A stretch of 64,000 nucleotides of DNA from Erwinia pyri (lineage in GTDB: Bacteria > Pseudomonadota > Gammaproteobacteria > Enterobacterales > Enterobacteriaceae), in NCBI RefSeq assembly GCF_030758455.1, contig NZ_CP132353.1, forward strand, positions 1,364,001 to 1,428,000, written 5' to 3'. The translations under genes and the position numbers were made by a program. Position 1 is the stretch's first letter. Each line of letters opens with the position of its first letter. Below are positions 17,897-27,384 of this stretch, piece by piece. A model generated the notes under the pieces. The model ran no database searches. It worked only from the letters and a program-made list of their open reading frames with translations, and was not told the origin of the DNA.

Positions 17897-18328
17897 TTAG
17901 CTCAGCCAACTGCCGAGCGGTAAAGTCACTTCCAGCAGGCGGTCAAACGCGTAAAACAGCGCCACGCCCATGATCACGCCAGAGAGCGCGGCGGCCCACC
18001 AGCGTGCGCCAAACAGCATGCCGATGCCAAAGGTGAGCAGCGCGGTCATAAGCGGGAAGCCCAGGCTCTCAAAAAACCAGCCGTAGAGCGCCAGGATCAC
18101 CATCAGTGCCAGTAGCCTCAGCAGCGTACCGCGTTTTGGCCAGTGAATAGTGTCGGGCTTGCGCAGCAGCATGCAGATGGCGCAGAACGCCATCAGCCCG
18201 AGGATAATCATCGGAAAGGGGCGAGGCCCCACAGGTTCATAGCTGTACTCGCTGTGAAGCCCCCAGCCGATATAAAGACCGCCCAGACAGAGCAGCAGCC
18301 AGATGCTGGCAAAGATACGATCGCTCAT
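17897..18328 (-). CDS. tctB: TctB, tripartite tricarboxylate transporter small membrane subunit
   Basis: A 143-residue protein with four predicted membrane helices (IFASIWLLLCLGGLYIGWGL first, PFPMIILGLMAFCAICMLL second). TctB is the poorly conserved small subunit that partners TctA, and its length and position between tctC and tctA fit. The ATG at 18326-18328 lies 12 bp after the tctC stop; the tctA start is 11 bp downstream. No catalytic residues are expected. Confidence 0.9.
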   Translation of the reverse strand: MSDRIFASIWLLLCLGGLYIGWGLHSEYSYEPVGPRPFPMIILGLMAFCAICMLLRKPDTIHWPKRGTLLRLLALMVILALYGWFFESLGFPLMTALLTFGIGMLFGARWWAAALSGVIMGVALFYAFDRLLEVTLPLGSWLS

Positions 18329-18340
18329 TGGGCGCTCCTG

Positions 18341-19321
18341 TTATTTCGCCAGACCAAAGGATTTGGCTTTTTCACGGTAGTCGTTGACCTGTTTCTTCAC
18401 GTAGCTGTCCAGCTCCTGACCGAACATGTTGAATTCAAACAGGCCGCGCATATCGCGCTGCTTTTTGAACTCATCCGTTGCGACCATTTTTTTGAATGCT
18501 TCAGACCACCAGTTGTATTCCGCATCGGTGACTTTCGGACCCAGATAGAACCCACGGATCACCGGCCATTCAATGTTGAAGCCCTGCTCTTTGGCCGTAG
18601 GAATATCAGCAAGCTGGCCCGGCAGTCGGTTCGGTGCCATCACGGCCAGTACGCGTAGCTTGCCCGCTTTCAGATGCGGCACCATCTCACTAAGGTCGCC
18701 GGAAACGACCTGAATGTGGTTGCCCAGCAGCGCCGTAACGGGTTCGCCGCCGCCTTCAAACGCCACATAGCGCATTTTGCGGGGATCGATGCCAACTTCG
18801 CGGGCGAGCAGGGCGGTTTTCATCCAGTCCTGGCTACCAATCGAGGCGCCGGCGCCTACCACCACTTTGTTCGGGTCAGCCTTCATTGCGGCCATCAGCT
18901 CTTTCAAATCTTTGTACGGCGAGTCTGCACGCACCGCTACCATGCCGTAATCCGTCCCCACGGCGGCCAGCCACCTCACATCATCGACCGTATAGCGGCC
19001 AAATTTCCCCTGAGAAAGATTGAGTAACGAACCGCCTGAGAACGCTACCACGGTGCCTGCTTCAGCCGGACGCTGCGCAACGATGGCGTTGTAAGCCACG
19101 GCACCCACGCCGCCAGGCATATAGGTGACGCGCATGGGGGACTCAATCTGTTTGGTTTCCTGTAGCGATACCTGAAGCAGTTTGCAGGTCAGGTCAAAGC
19201 CGCCACCGGGTTTTGCCGGGGCAATGCATTCGGTACGATTAGGGGCCTCAGCGGCAAAACTGGCCTGTGAGGCCAGGGCCAGGAAAGCAGCGGCAAGCGC
19301 CGTGCGGGTCATCTTTTTCAT
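18341..19321 (-). CDS. tctC: TctC, periplasmic tricarboxylate-binding protein
   Basis: A 326-residue periplasmic binding protein of the TctC/BugD family. The signal peptide is MKKMTRTALAAAFLALASQA followed by SFA-AEAPN. The mature N-terminus shows the hallmark ECIAPAKPGGGFDLTC, where the PxxPGGG-type loop binds carboxylate through main-chain contacts. Later blocks include MPGGVGAVAYNAIVA. In Salmonella TctC binds citrate and, more weakly, isocitrate and tricarballylate. The start chosen is ATG 19319-19321; a TTG one codon earlier is possible but not needed. It is the first gene of tctCBA, divergent from tctDE. Confidence 0.93.
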   Translation of the reverse strand: MKKMTRTALAAAFLALASQASFAAEAPNRTECIAPAKPGGGFDLTCKLLQVSLQETKQIESPMRVTYMPGGVGAVAYNAIVAQRPAEAGTVVAFSGGSLLNLSQGKFGRYTVDDVRWLAAVGTDYGMVAVRADSPYKDLKELMAAMKADPNKVVVGAGASIGSQDWMKTALLAREVGIDPRKMRYVAFEGGGEPVTALLGNHIQVVSGDLSEMVPHLKAGKLRVLAVMAPNRLPGQLADIPTAKEQGFNIEWPVIRGFYLGPKVTDAEYNWWSEAFKKMVATDEFKKQRDMRGLFEFNMFGQELDSYVKKQVNDYREKAKSFGLAK

Positions 19322-19442
19322 CAATTGCTCCGTTCTTTTCTTCCAGAGTGTGAGCTTTCCCGAACTTCCGGGGTTGTAGAATTGTTAAAACATTAACCTT
19401 TCATTTACCTTTCAGTGGGCAGGAAAACTGACAGGATGTGAT
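19322..19442. promoter_or_regulatory. Divergent tctC / tctD promoter region
   Basis: This 121-bp gap carries both promoters and presumably the sites bound by TctD. AT-rich DNA with repeated cattaacctttcatttacct (19391-19410) followed by ttcagtgg is the best candidate for tandem half-sites of an OmpR-type regulator: 'acctttca' appears at 19396-19403 and 'acctttca' again at 19407-19414, 11 bp apart, about one helical turn. Confidence 0.55.
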
Positions 19443-20108
19443 ATGCGTCTCTTACTGGTAGAAGATACGGCCGGTCTGGCTTGCTGGCTGCAAAAGGCGT
19501 TAACCCAGGCAGGGTTTGCCGTTGACTGGCTGGCGGATGGGTTGGCTGCGGATCAGGTGTTGCAAACGGAACAGTACTCGCTGGTGGTGCTGGATATTTC
19601 GCTGCCCAGGCTCGATGGCCTGTCGTTACTGGGGCGAATGCGTAAAAGAGGACAAAATGTGCCGGTGCTGCTGCTGACGGCAAGAGCTGGCGTGGCGGAT
19701 CGCGTACGCGGACTGAACCAGGGAGCAGATGACTATCTCAGCAAGCCTTTCGAGCTGGAAGAGCTGGAGGCGCGCATCCGCGCATTACTGCGGCGCAGCC
19801 AGGGCCAGAGTCAGGAAGCGCAGACCTTTGGCGAGCTGATTTTCCATGATGAAGGCTATTTCGAACTTCAGCACAAACCGCTGGCGTTAACCCCGCGTGA
19901 ATCCAGCGTGCTTACCACTCTGATGCAAAGGCGCGGACGTCCGGTCTCGCGTCAGCAGCTTTATGAGCAAACCTTTACCCTGGCGGATGAGGCGAGCCCG
20001 GAAAGCATCGAACTCTATGTGCACCGCGTCAGAAAGAAACTCTCCGGCAGTAATGTCTCCATCGTTACGCTGCGTGGATTGGGCTACAGCCTCGAATGCC
20101 AGCCATAA
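19443..20108 (+). CDS. tctD: TctD, OmpR-family response regulator
   Basis: A 221-residue response regulator. The receiver domain has acidic residues E7 D8 in LLVEDTAG, the phospho-acceptor D51 in VVLDISLPRLDGLSL, and the switch Lys in ADDYLSKPFELEEL. The OmpR-type winged helix occupies about residues 125-221 (LTPRESSVLTTLMQRRGRPV, VHRVRKKLSG). It should activate tctCBA when tricarboxylate is sensed by TctE. The ATG at 19443 overlaps nothing upstream. The last 13 bp overlap tctE, so the pair is translationally coupled. Confidence 0.93.
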   Translation: MRLLLVEDTAGLACWLQKALTQAGFAVDWLADGLAADQVLQTEQYSLVVLDISLPRLDGLSLLGRMRKRGQNVPVLLLTARAGVADRVRGLNQGADDYLSKPFELEELEARIRALLRRSQGQSQEAQTFGELIFHDEGYFELQHKPLALTPRESSVLTTLMQRRGRPVSRQQLYEQTFTLADEASPESIELYVHRVRKKLSGSNVSIVTLRGLGYSLECQP

Positions 20109-21565
20109 AGCCCGTTTCCCTGCGTCGGCAGCTGCTGTTATGGCTGGGACTGCCGCTGATCCTGCTGTGGGGGCTCTCCGTTTACACCCACTATGCAAGC
20201 GCCCTGCAGGCCGCCACCCAGGCTTACGATCGCTCGCTGCTGGCTTCCGCCCGCACCGTGGCGGAACGGCTTCGCGTAAAGAACAATCGTCTGGAAGTGG
20301 ATGTCCCCTGGGTGGTGCTGGACAGCTTCGAGCGGAACATGAACGATCAGCTGTTTTACCAGGTCATCTCGCCGGAAGGCAAAACGCTTTCCGGTTATGA
20401 CGATATCCCTCCGCTGCCTGCGAATGTGCCGCGCTCAGTGAATTATCCCGCGCTGGTACACTTCTACGATGCAACTTACCGTCAGCAGCCTATCCGGGTA
20501 GCGGCGCTCTGGCAGCCGGTGAGCGAAGAAAACCTTCACGGCATGGCGCTGATTCTGGTTGCAGAAACGCTGACTTCCCGCGAAGAGTTTGCGGGAAAAC
20601 TGCTGAAAACGGTGCTGCTCAGTCAGGGGGCGCTGGTGCTGATGACGCTGCTACTGGCAGCCGGGATGCTGAAAAAAGTGCTGCGACCGTTACGCCGTTT
20701 GTCTGGCCTGATGGCGCGGCGTGACCCGGGCGATCTCACCCCTTTACCAGCGGTGCTGCCGTGGGCCGAAATGCAGCCGCTGATGCTCTCGGTGAATCGC
20801 TATATAGAGCGGCTGAGGCAAATGATGGCGCGTCAGCAACGATTCAGCGCCGATGCTTCGCATCAGTTGCGTACGCCGCTCACCATTCTGAAAACGCAGG
20901 TGGCGGTAGCGCTGAAAAGCGACCGGCCCGAAAGCTGGAAAGAGAGCTTACAAGCCATGCGCGTCACGCTGGATGAAACCATCGCGCTTACCAACCGCCT
21001 GCTGCAGCTCTCCCGCCTGCGGGCGCACCAGACCACGGATATGCCGCTGCAGGCGGTCGATCTGGCCGCTCTGGCTAAAGAGGCCTGTTTCTCACATTTC
21101 GCCCAGGCCAGAGCAAAACAGATCGATTTGGGTTATGAGGGGGAAGAGGGGTTTCTGGTGCGCGGCGATGCGCTGCTGATCGGTGAGCTTTGCGCCAATC
21201 TGATCGATAACGCTATCAAGTACACGCCGCCCGAAGGGACGGTAACCGTCAGCGTGCGCGACGGTACGCTGACGGTTGAAGACAGCGGCAAAGGGATCGC
21301 CGCCGCACAGCGCCAGCAGGCGATGCTACCCTTCAATCGCTTATCAGAGATGGGTGCCGCGGGCGGTGCCGGGCTTGGGCTGGCGCTGGTGAAAGACATT
21401 GCCGACTGGCATGGCACGCACGCCGAACTGCATACCAGTCCGGCGCTGGGAGGGTTGCTGGTCCGGCTGGCGTTTACGCAGTGGGATCGGAGTCCGCCTC
21501 CGCTGCCCGCTTCAGCCGCAGAGGAGTTCGCAGGCGCTGCGCCAGAAAAACGCCCAGCAGAGTGA
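20096..21565 (+). CDS. tctE: TctE, sensor histidine kinase
   Basis: A 489-residue membrane sensor kinase. Helix 1 is at about residues 11-28 and helix 2 near 178-195, enclosing a periplasmic sensor domain of about 150 residues. A HAMP-like linker follows. The H-box is FSADASHQLRTPLTILKTQ, the N-box ELCANLIDNAIKYTP, and the G-boxes VEDSGKGI and GGAGLGLALV. It phosphorylates TctD. The C-terminal tail beyond the ATPase domain (QWDRSPPPLPASAAEEFAG onward) is Pro/Ala rich, and its last 92 bp overlap the oppositely oriented DMT gene. That suggests the stop codon has been extended into the neighbour. Confidence 0.92.
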   Translation: MPAIKPVSLRRQLLLWLGLPLILLWGLSVYTHYASALQAATQAYDRSLLASARTVAERLRVKNNRLEVDVPWVVLDSFERNMNDQLFYQVISPEGKTLSGYDDIPPLPANVPRSVNYPALVHFYDATYRQQPIRVAALWQPVSEENLHGMALILVAETLTSREEFAGKLLKTVLLSQGALVLMTLLLAAGMLKKVLRPLRRLSGLMARRDPGDLTPLPAVLPWAEMQPLMLSVNRYIERLRQMMARQQRFSADASHQLRTPLTILKTQVAVALKSDRPESWKESLQAMRVTLDETIALTNRLLQLSRLRAHQTTDMPLQAVDLAALAKEACFSHFAQARAKQIDLGYEGEEGFLVRGDALLIGELCANLIDNAIKYTPPEGTVTVSVRDGTLTVEDSGKGIAAAQRQQAMLPFNRLSEMGAAGGAGLGLALVKDIADWHGTHAELHTSPALGGLLVRLAFTQWDRSPPPLPASAAEEFAGAAPEKRPAE

Positions 21566-22382
21566 TGCCGCCGCCGATAAAGTGATAGCTGTGCAGCGTC
21601 TCATGCAGAAACAGCACGGCGATAATTGCCGTAAAAATCGGCGCCAGATTCATAAAAATGGTCGCAGTATTGGCTCCCATCCGCATCACTCCCTGGATCC
21701 ACAGGAAAGGGGCGATAATCGACGCCGGGATCCCGGCAAACAGCACCAGCGGAATATTATGCAGATTGAGCGAAACGTCCTGCGCCAGCAAAAAGTTGGG
21801 TAGCAGCAGCAATACGCCAAACACAATCTGCACATAGAGGCTTTGCCAGTTGGGTAATGGAATAGCCCAGCGTTTGGTCAGTACGCCGTAGAGCGCATAA
21901 GAAGTGGAGGCGGCAAACATCATCACTTCTCCTCTCCCTAAGCCGTGCGACAGCAGTTGCTGAGGATTGCCCTGGCTCACCAGCCACACCAGCCCGCTAA
22001 ACGAGAGCAGGCTGCCCAGCACTATCCCCAGCGTCGGTGCCAGCCGCAGGACAACCAGACTGATCAACACCGTTAATAACGGGATCAGCGCGTTCAGGAT
22101 CCCCATAAACAGCGCGGTCACGCTGTGCGCCGCGTAATAGGCGAGACTCTGATAAAGCACCATGCCTAACAGCCCCAGGATCAGCAGTTTCCACCACACC
22201 TCTTTGATTTGCTGACGATTGCGCCAGACGGCAGGCAGCACGAAAGGGGTCAGGGTCACTAAAGCTAACAGCCAGCGATAGAATGAAATGGCCGCCGGAT
22301 CGATTGCGCCAGCCGACACTTTGCTGACAATGGCATTGATCGACCAGATCAGCACCGCCAGCAGGGGAAACAGAAAATTCAT
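21474..22382 (-). CDS. EamA/RhaT-family DMT transporter
   Basis: A 302-residue, ten-helix drug/metabolite transporter with two EamA repeats. The first starts FPLLAVLIWSINAIVSKVSA, the second near VMMFAASTSYALYGVLTKRW. The C-terminus LRTPLRLKRAAEADSD is positively charged and cytoplasmic, as usual. Such proteins mostly export metabolites or amino acids; the substrate is not predictable here. The ATG is at 22380-22382. Its 3' end overlaps tctE by 92 bp tail to tail. Confidence 0.87.
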   Translation of the reverse strand: MNFLFPLLAVLIWSINAIVSKVSAGAIDPAAISFYRWLLALVTLTPFVLPAVWRNRQQIKEVWWKLLILGLLGMVLYQSLAYYAAHSVTALFMGILNALIPLLTVLISLVVLRLAPTLGIVLGSLLSFSGLVWLVSQGNPQQLLSHGLGRGEVMMFAASTSYALYGVLTKRWAIPLPNWQSLYVQIVFGVLLLLPNFLLAQDVSLNLHNIPLVLFAGIPASIIAPFLWIQGVMRMGANTATIFMNLAPIFTAIIAVLFLHETLHSYHFIGGGITLLGVFLAQRLRTPLRLKRAAEADSDPTA

Positions 22383-22528
22383 AGTAAGAGCCGCCAGGTG
22401 GAAAAAGGGAGGCAGTGTACGCTCTCCTCTCTGAAAGGGTAAACTCTTAATCAGCGCACCTGAGGGTTATCCGCTCCACAGGTTTATGGCAGAATATTGG
22501 CCCACTCCTCTCCAGGCAGGAACCGATT
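22383..22528. promoter_or_regulatory. Divergent EamA / pdxB promoter region
   Basis: A 146-bp gap. A -10-like cagaatatt lies near 22490-22498, about 30 bp before the pdxB GTG. The Shine-Dalgarno candidate is aggcagg at 22514-22520. No operator is recognised. Confidence 0.4.
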
Positions 22529-23665
22529 GTGAAAATCCTTGTTGATGAAAATATGCCGTACGCCCTTGAGCTCTTCAGCCGCACCGGCAACGTGCTGGCT
22601 GTGCCGGGTCGTCCGGTACCGCAGGCGGAACTGGATGATGCGGATGGCCTGATGGTGCGTTCGGTCACCAAAGTGAATGCGGAACTGCTGAGCGGCAAGC
22701 CGGTGAAGTTTGTCGGCACGGCTACCGCCGGAACCGATCACATTGACGAGGCCTGGTTAGAGGCGCAGGGTATCGCTTTCTCTGCCGCGCCGGGCTGCAA
22801 TGCCATTGCGGTGGTGGAATATGTCTTCTCTTCGCTGCTGCTGCTGGCAGAGCGTGACGGTTTTCTGCTGAAGGATCGCACGGTCGGTATCGTCGGCGTA
22901 GGTAACGTGGGCGGTCGTTTGCAGGCGCGCCTTGAAGCGCTGGGCATCAGAACACTGCTGTGCGACCCGCCGCGTGCCGATCGCGGTGATAAAGAGGCGT
23001 TCCTGCCGCTCTCCGCGCTGGTGGAAGAGGCCGATATCCTGACCTTCCACACGCCGCTCTTTAAGCAGGGCGAATACAAAACCCAGCACCTTGCGGATGA
23101 GGCGCTGCTGATGGCGCTGAAGCCAGGGGCAATCTTAATCAACGCCTGCCGTGGGCCGGTGGTGGATAACGCTGCGCTGCTGAAGGTGCTGCAACAGCGA
23201 GACGATCTCAGCGTGGTACTTGATGTCTGGGAGCCGGAGCCGGAGCTTTCGCTGCCGTTGCTGGCGAAGGTTGATATCGCTACCGCCCACATCGCTGGTT
23301 ACACGCTGGAAGGCAAAGCGCGCGGCACCACGCAGGTGTTTGAAGCCTGGACCGCCTTCCTCGGCGAGCCTCAGCAGGTGCCGCTGGAAACGTTATTGCC
23401 CGCTCCCGAATTTGGCCGTATCACCCTTCACGGTGAGCTGGACCAGCCAACGCTGAAAAGACTGGTACATCTGGTGTATGATGTGCGCCGCGATGATGCG
23501 CCGCTGCGCGCGGTGGCGGCTGTTCCCGGCGAATTTGACCGCCTGCGCAAGAATTACCTTGAACGTCGCGAGTGGTCCTCTTTGCAGGTCGCTTGTGATT
23601 CTGAGCAGGCTGCTTCTCTGCTGGCGCAGCTCGGCTTTAATGCCGTTTTTGAGCCAGCTTCCTGA
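22529..23665 (+). CDS. pdxB: PdxB, erythronate-4-phosphate dehydrogenase
   Basis: PdxB oxidises 4-phosphoerythronate to 2-oxo-3-hydroxy-4-phosphobutanoate, the second step of DXP-dependent pyridoxal phosphate synthesis. The 378-residue length is usual. The Rossmann motif is [20 protein letters not shown] near residues 120-140. The catalytic Arg is in [11 protein letters not shown], and the catalytic His in [18 protein letters not shown]-terminal dimerisation domain follows. The start is GTG at 22529, as in E. coli as I recall, giving [12 protein letters not shown]. Gene order pdxB-usg-truA-dedA-accD is conserved. Confidence 0.96.
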   Translation: MKILVDENMPYALELFSRTGNVLAVPGRPVPQAELDDADGLMVRSVTKVNAELLSGKPVKFVGTATAGTDHIDEAWLEAQGIAFSAAPGCNAIAVVEYVFSSLLLLAERDGFLLKDRTVGIVGVGNVGGRLQARLEALGIRTLLCDPPRADRGDKEAFLPLSALVEEADILTFHTPLFKQGEYKTQHLADEALLMALKPGAILINACRGPVVDNAALLKVLQQRDDLSVVLDVWEPEPELSLPLLAKVDIATAHIAGYTLEGKARGTTQVFEAWTAFLGEPQQVPLETLLPAPEFGRITLHGELDQPTLKRLVHLVYDVRRDDAPLRAVAAVPGEFDRLRKNYLERREWSSLQVACDSEQAASLLAQLGFNAVFEPAS

Positions 23666-23743
23666 AGGCCCTGGCTTATCTGACTCTGCGGGCGGCGTAA
23701 AAACCGCCTTCTCTTTATGTCCTATTTTCTGGAGTAAACCAAC

Positions 23744-24754
23744 ATGTCTGACGGCTGGAACATTGCGCTACTGGGCGCGACAGGCGCAGTAGGGGGAGCT
23801 GTACTGGAACTGCTGGCTGAACGCCAGTTCCCGGTTGGTGAGTTGTATCTGCTGGCAAGCGAACGCAGCGCGGGTGAAACGCTGCGCTATGAAGGAAAAT
23901 CGATTTTAGTCACCGACGCCAGCAATTTTGACTGGTCTCAGGTGCAGCTCGCCTTTTTTGCTGCGGGCCGTGAAGCCTCGGCACGTTATGCGGATGAGGC
24001 GGCCAACTCAGGCTGCCTGGTAATCGACAGCAGCGATCTCTTCTCAATGGAGCCGGACGTGCCGCTGGTGGTGCCAGACGTCAATCCGCAGGTGCTGGGT
24101 GATTACCGCAACCGCAACATTATCAGCGTGGCCGACAGCGTCACCAGTCAGCTGCTGTGCGCCATCAAGCCGCTGATGGACCAGGCTGGTTTAAGCCGCC
24201 TGCAGGTAACCAGCCTGATTGCCGCTTCTGCCCACGGCAAAGCCGCCGTGGATTCGCTGGCTGGCGAGAGCGCTCGCCTGCTGAATGGTCTGCCAGCGGA
24301 AGAGGGCTTCTTTAACCGTCAGCTCGCCTTCAACATGCTGCCTCTGCTGAACGATGCGGAAGGCAGCGTGCTGCAGGAGCGTCGTCTGGTGGATCAGGTG
24401 CGTAAGGTGCTGCAGGATGAAGGGCTGCCGATTACGGTTTCAACCGTGCAGGCCCCGGTGTTCTACGGCAATGCGCAGATTGTGCATATTGAAAACCTGC
24501 GCCCCATCTCGTCTGATGAAGCGCGGGAAGTCCTGCTGCAGGCAGAAGATATTGCCCTGTCGGACGAAGATAATTACCCGACTCAGGTTGGCGACGCTTC
24601 CGGCAGCCACCATCTGAGCCTGGGCTGCGTGCGTAACGACTACGGCATTCCGGAAATGCTGCAGTTCTGGTCCGTGGCGGATAACGTTCGCTTTGGCGGC
24701 GCGCTGATGGCGGTGAAAACGGCTGAGAAGCTGGTGCAGGAGTATATGTACTGA
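23744..24754 (+). CDS. usg: Usg, aspartate-semialdehyde dehydrogenase-like protein
   Basis: A 336-residue homologue of aspartate-semialdehyde dehydrogenase. The NADP-binding start [20 protein letters not shown] lies at residues 4-23. In true enzymes a cysteine in a motif like NPNCST is the nucleophile; the aligned position here reads VADSVTSQ, with Ser in place of Cys. So it is probably not an active ASADH. That same loss is known for E. coli Usg, whose function is not settled. The ATG at 23744 has ggag upstream. The stop TGA overlaps the truA ATG (TGATG). Confidence 0.9.
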   Translation: MSDGWNIALLGATGAVGGAVLELLAERQFPVGELYLLASERSAGETLRYEGKSILVTDASNFDWSQVQLAFFAAGREASARYADEAANSGCLVIDSSDLFSMEPDVPLVVPDVNPQVLGDYRNRNIISVADSVTSQLLCAIKPLMDQAGLSRLQVTSLIAASAHGKAAVDSLAGESARLLNGLPAEEGFFNRQLAFNMLPLLNDAEGSVLQERRLVDQVRKVLQDEGLPITVSTVQAPVFYGNAQIVHIENLRPISSDEAREVLLQAEDIALSDEDNYPTQVGDASGSHHLSLGCVRNDYGIPEMLQFWSVADNVRFGGALMAVKTAEKLVQEYMY

Positions 24755-25569
24755 TGTCAGAAGCAGGCTTGCCTGAGCAGAAGCATAAGCTGGCGCTCGG
24801 CATTGAATATGATGGCAGCCGCTACTATGGCTGGCAGCGGCAGCAGGAGGTCAGGAGCGTACAGGAAAAGCTGGAAAAAGCGCTTTCCAAAGTCGCTAAT
24901 CATCCGGTCAGCGTGTTTTGCGCAGGCAGAACGGATGCGGGCGTTCACGGCACCGGCCAGGTCGTGCATTTCGAAACGACCTCCGTGCGCAAGGACGCAG
25001 CCTGGACGCTGGGCGTTAACGCCAATCTGCCGGATGATATCGCTGTGCGCTGGGTCAAACCGGTTGCGGATGATTTTCATGCCCGCTTCAGCGCCACCGC
25101 CAGGCGCTACCGTTACGTTATCTATAATCGCCGTCTGCGCCCGGCGATTTTGCACGGCGGCGTGACCCATTTTTACCATCCGCTGGACGTGGAAAAAATG
25201 CAGCGGGCAGGGCAGTGCCTGCTGGGCGAGAACGACTTCACTTCGTTCCGCGCGGTGCAGTGCCAGTCCCGGACGCCGTGGCGCTATATGATGCATCTGA
25301 ACGTCAGCCGTTTTGGCGCCTATGTGATTGTGGATATCAAAGCTAACGCGTTTGTGCACCATATGGTGCGTAATATTGTCGGCAGTCTGATGGAGATCGG
25401 CTGCGGTAATCAGCCCGAAAGCTGGATGGCTGAGCTGCTGGCGGCGAAAGATCGTACGCTGGCTGCGGCCACTGCCCGTGCAGAAGGGTTATACCTGGTG
25501 GCAGTCGATTATCCGGAACAGTATCAACTACCTCGTCCGCCGATGGGACCGCTGTTCCTCGAGGATTAA
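24754..25569 (+). CDS. truA: TruA, tRNA pseudouridine synthase I
   Basis: TruA makes pseudouridine at positions 38-40 in the anticodon stem-loop of many tRNAs. The 271 residues match the family. The catalytic Asp is in [15 protein letters not shown] near residue 60. [12 protein letters not shown] and [17 protein letters not shown] are other conserved blocks. Its start overlaps the usg stop by one base, so it is translationally coupled to usg. The downstream dedA begins 29 bp later. Confidence 0.96.
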   Translation: MSEAGLPEQKHKLALGIEYDGSRYYGWQRQQEVRSVQEKLEKALSKVANHPVSVFCAGRTDAGVHGTGQVVHFETTSVRKDAAWTLGVNANLPDDIAVRWVKPVADDFHARFSATARRYRYVIYNRRLRPAILHGGVTHFYHPLDVEKMQRAGQCLLGENDFTSFRAVQCQSRTPWRYMMHLNVSRFGAYVIVDIKANAFVHHMVRNIVGSLMEIGCGNQPESWMAELLAAKDRTLAAATARAEGLYLVAVDYPEQYQLPRPPMGPLFLED

Positions 25570-25598
25570 ATAATGCCTTGGCAATTAAGGAAACGTGT

Positions 25599-26261
25599 AT
25601 GGAACTGATTCATTTTGTTGTCGATTTCATCCTGCATATCGATGTTCATCTGGCGGAACTGGTGGCGCAGTATGGTATGTGGGTGTATGCCATTCTGTTC
25701 CTGATCCTGTTTTGTGAAACAGGTCTGGTGGTCACGCCTTTCCTGCCAGGGGACTCTCTGCTTTTCGTCGCTGGCGCGCTGGCAGCGTTACCCACTAACG
25801 ATCTCAACATCCATATGATGGTGGCCCTGATGTCGGTAGCCGCGATTGTGGGCGATGCGGTGAACTACACGATTGGTCGGCTGTTTGGCGACAAATTGTT
25901 CAGCAACCCGAACTCAAAGATCTTCCGTCGCAGCCACCTGGAGAAAACCCATCAATTTTACGAGCGTCACGGCGGGAAAATGATTATTCTTGCGCGCTTC
26001 GTGCCGATCGTCCGGACCTTTGCGCCGTTTGTCGCCGGTATGGGAAAAATGTCCTACCGCCACTTTGCCCTTTACAACATCTCGGGCGGGTTGCTGTGGG
26101 TGCTGCTGTTCTCCTACGCAGGCTATTTCTTTGGCAATATGCCAGCCGTGCAGGAGAATCTGAAGCTGCTGATCGTGGCCATCATCGTGCTGTCGGTACT
26201 GCCGGGCGTGATTGAGGTCTGGCGCCATCGTCGCGCTGCACGTCAGCAAAAATCGCAGTAA
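25599..26261 (+). CDS. dedA: DedA-family membrane protein
   Basis: A 220-residue polytopic DedA/VTT protein. Conserved motifs are [12 protein letters not shown] near residue 53 and [20 protein letters not shown] near residues 133-152. DedA-family proteins support membrane integrity and undecaprenyl phosphate or phospholipid recycling. Exact assignment to this paralogue is open. The start at ATG 25599 ([10 protein letters not shown]) has taagga 8-10 bases upstream. A frame 21 bases longer is less likely. It lies in the truA to accD cluster. Confidence 0.92.
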   Translation: MELIHFVVDFILHIDVHLAELVAQYGMWVYAILFLILFCETGLVVTPFLPGDSLLFVAGALAALPTNDLNIHMMVALMSVAAIVGDAVNYTIGRLFGDKLFSNPNSKIFRRSHLEKTHQFYERHGGKMIILARFVPIVRTFAPFVAGMGKMSYRHFALYNISGGLLWVLLFSYAGYFFGNMPAVQENLKLLIVAIIVLSVLPGVIEVWRHRRAARQQKSQ

Positions 26262-26408
26262 TACATCGCTAAACTGCCGTCCGGTGACCAGATTTTTATC
26301 CACAGCATCGGGCGGTTATGGTTTAATGAGCGACATTATGGTCTGCGCTGCCGCGCGGCGTGGAAAAAAGAAAACTGGTTTCACCAGGTTCAAACAGAAA
26401 GGTCATCA
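26262..26408. promoter_or_regulatory. dedA-accD intergenic region with accD promoter and leader
   Basis: A 147-bp gap. accD has a reasonable Shine-Dalgarno, aaagg, at 26398-26402. In E. coli AccD can bind its own message; I see no defined site here. Confidence 0.35.
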
Positions 26409-27320
26409 ATGAGCTGGATTGAACGAATTCTCAATAAGAGCACCATCACCCCCTCGCGCAAAGCCAGTATTCCGGAAGGGGTCTGGACCAAGTGCGACAG
26501 TTGCGGCCAGGTTCTGTACCGCGCCGAGCTGGAACGTAATCTTGAAGTTTGCCCGAAATGCGACCACCACATGCGTATGCATGGTCGCGACCGTCTGCAC
26601 AGCGTGCTGGACGAAGGGTCGATGGTGGAACTGGGCAGCGAGCTGGAACCAAAAGATCTGCTCAAGTTCAAGGATTCCAAGAAGTATAAAGATCGTCTGG
26701 TCGCCGCTCAGAAAGAGACCGACGAAAAAGACGCGCTGATCGTGATGAAGGGAACCCTGCACGGCATGCCTGTTGTGGCCGCCGCCTTCGAGTTCGCCTT
26801 TATGGGTGGATCAATGGGGTCTGTGGTTGGCGCACGCTTTGTGCGTGCCGTTGAGCAGGCGCTGGAAGATAACTGCCCCATGATCTGCTTCTCCGCCTCG
26901 GGCGGCGCCCGTATGCAGGAAGCGCTAATGTCGCTGATGCAGATGGCGAAAACCAGCGCTGCGCTGGCAAAAATGCAGGAGCGCGGACTGCCTTATATCT
27001 CCGTGCTGACTGACCCTACCATGGGCGGCGTCTCTGCCAGCTTCGCCATGCTGGGCGATCTGAACATTGCGGAACCCAAAGCGCTGATCGGCTTTGCCGG
27101 CCCACGCGTTATTGAACAGACGGTGCGTGAAAAACTGCCGCCGGGCTTCCAGCGCAGTGAGTTTTTGATTGAGAAAGGCGCAATCGATATGATTATTCGC
27201 CGTCCGGTGATGCGCTTTAAGCTGGCAAGCATTCTGGCTAAAATGATGAATCTGCCCGCACCGCAGGAAGACCTTGTGAAAGAGGTTGTTGAGGATGCGC
27301 CGCAGAGCCCAGAGGCCTGA
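26409..27320 (+). CDS. accD: AccD, acetyl-CoA carboxylase carboxyltransferase beta subunit
   Basis: AccD with AccA transfers CO2 from carboxybiotin to acetyl-CoA, making malonyl-CoA, the first committed step of fatty acid synthesis. The 303-residue protein has an N-terminal Cys4 zinc ribbon (C29, C32, C48, C51) and a crotonase-type carboxyltransferase domain with [20 protein letters not shown] and [20 protein letters not shown]. The ATG is at 26409. A hairpin with a short T-run follows before folC. Confidence 0.97.
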   Translation: MSWIERILNKSTITPSRKASIPEGVWTKCDSCGQVLYRAELERNLEVCPKCDHHMRMHGRDRLHSVLDEGSMVELGSELEPKDLLKFKDSKKYKDRLVAAQKETDEKDALIVMKGTLHGMPVVAAAFEFAFMGGSMGSVVGARFVRAVEQALEDNCPMICFSASGGARMQEALMSLMQMAKTSAALAKMQERGLPYISVLTDPTMGGVSASFAMLGDLNIAEPKALIGFAGPRVIEQTVREKLPPGFQRSEFLIEKGAIDMIIRRPVMRFKLASILAKMMNLPAPQEDLVKEVVEDAPQSPEA

Positions 27321-27330
27321 CTGCCGATGG

Positions 27331-27354
27331 AAAGGGGCGCTGAGCCCCTTTTAC
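27331..27354 (+). terminator. Weak terminator or attenuator between accD and folC
   Basis: AAAGGGGC at 27331-27338 pairs with GCCCCTTT at 27344-27351 around GCTGA. Only four Ts follow, so partial read-through into folC is likely. Confidence 0.65.
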
Positions 27355-27384
27355 CAATGAACCGTACGACATTGAACGGGACAC

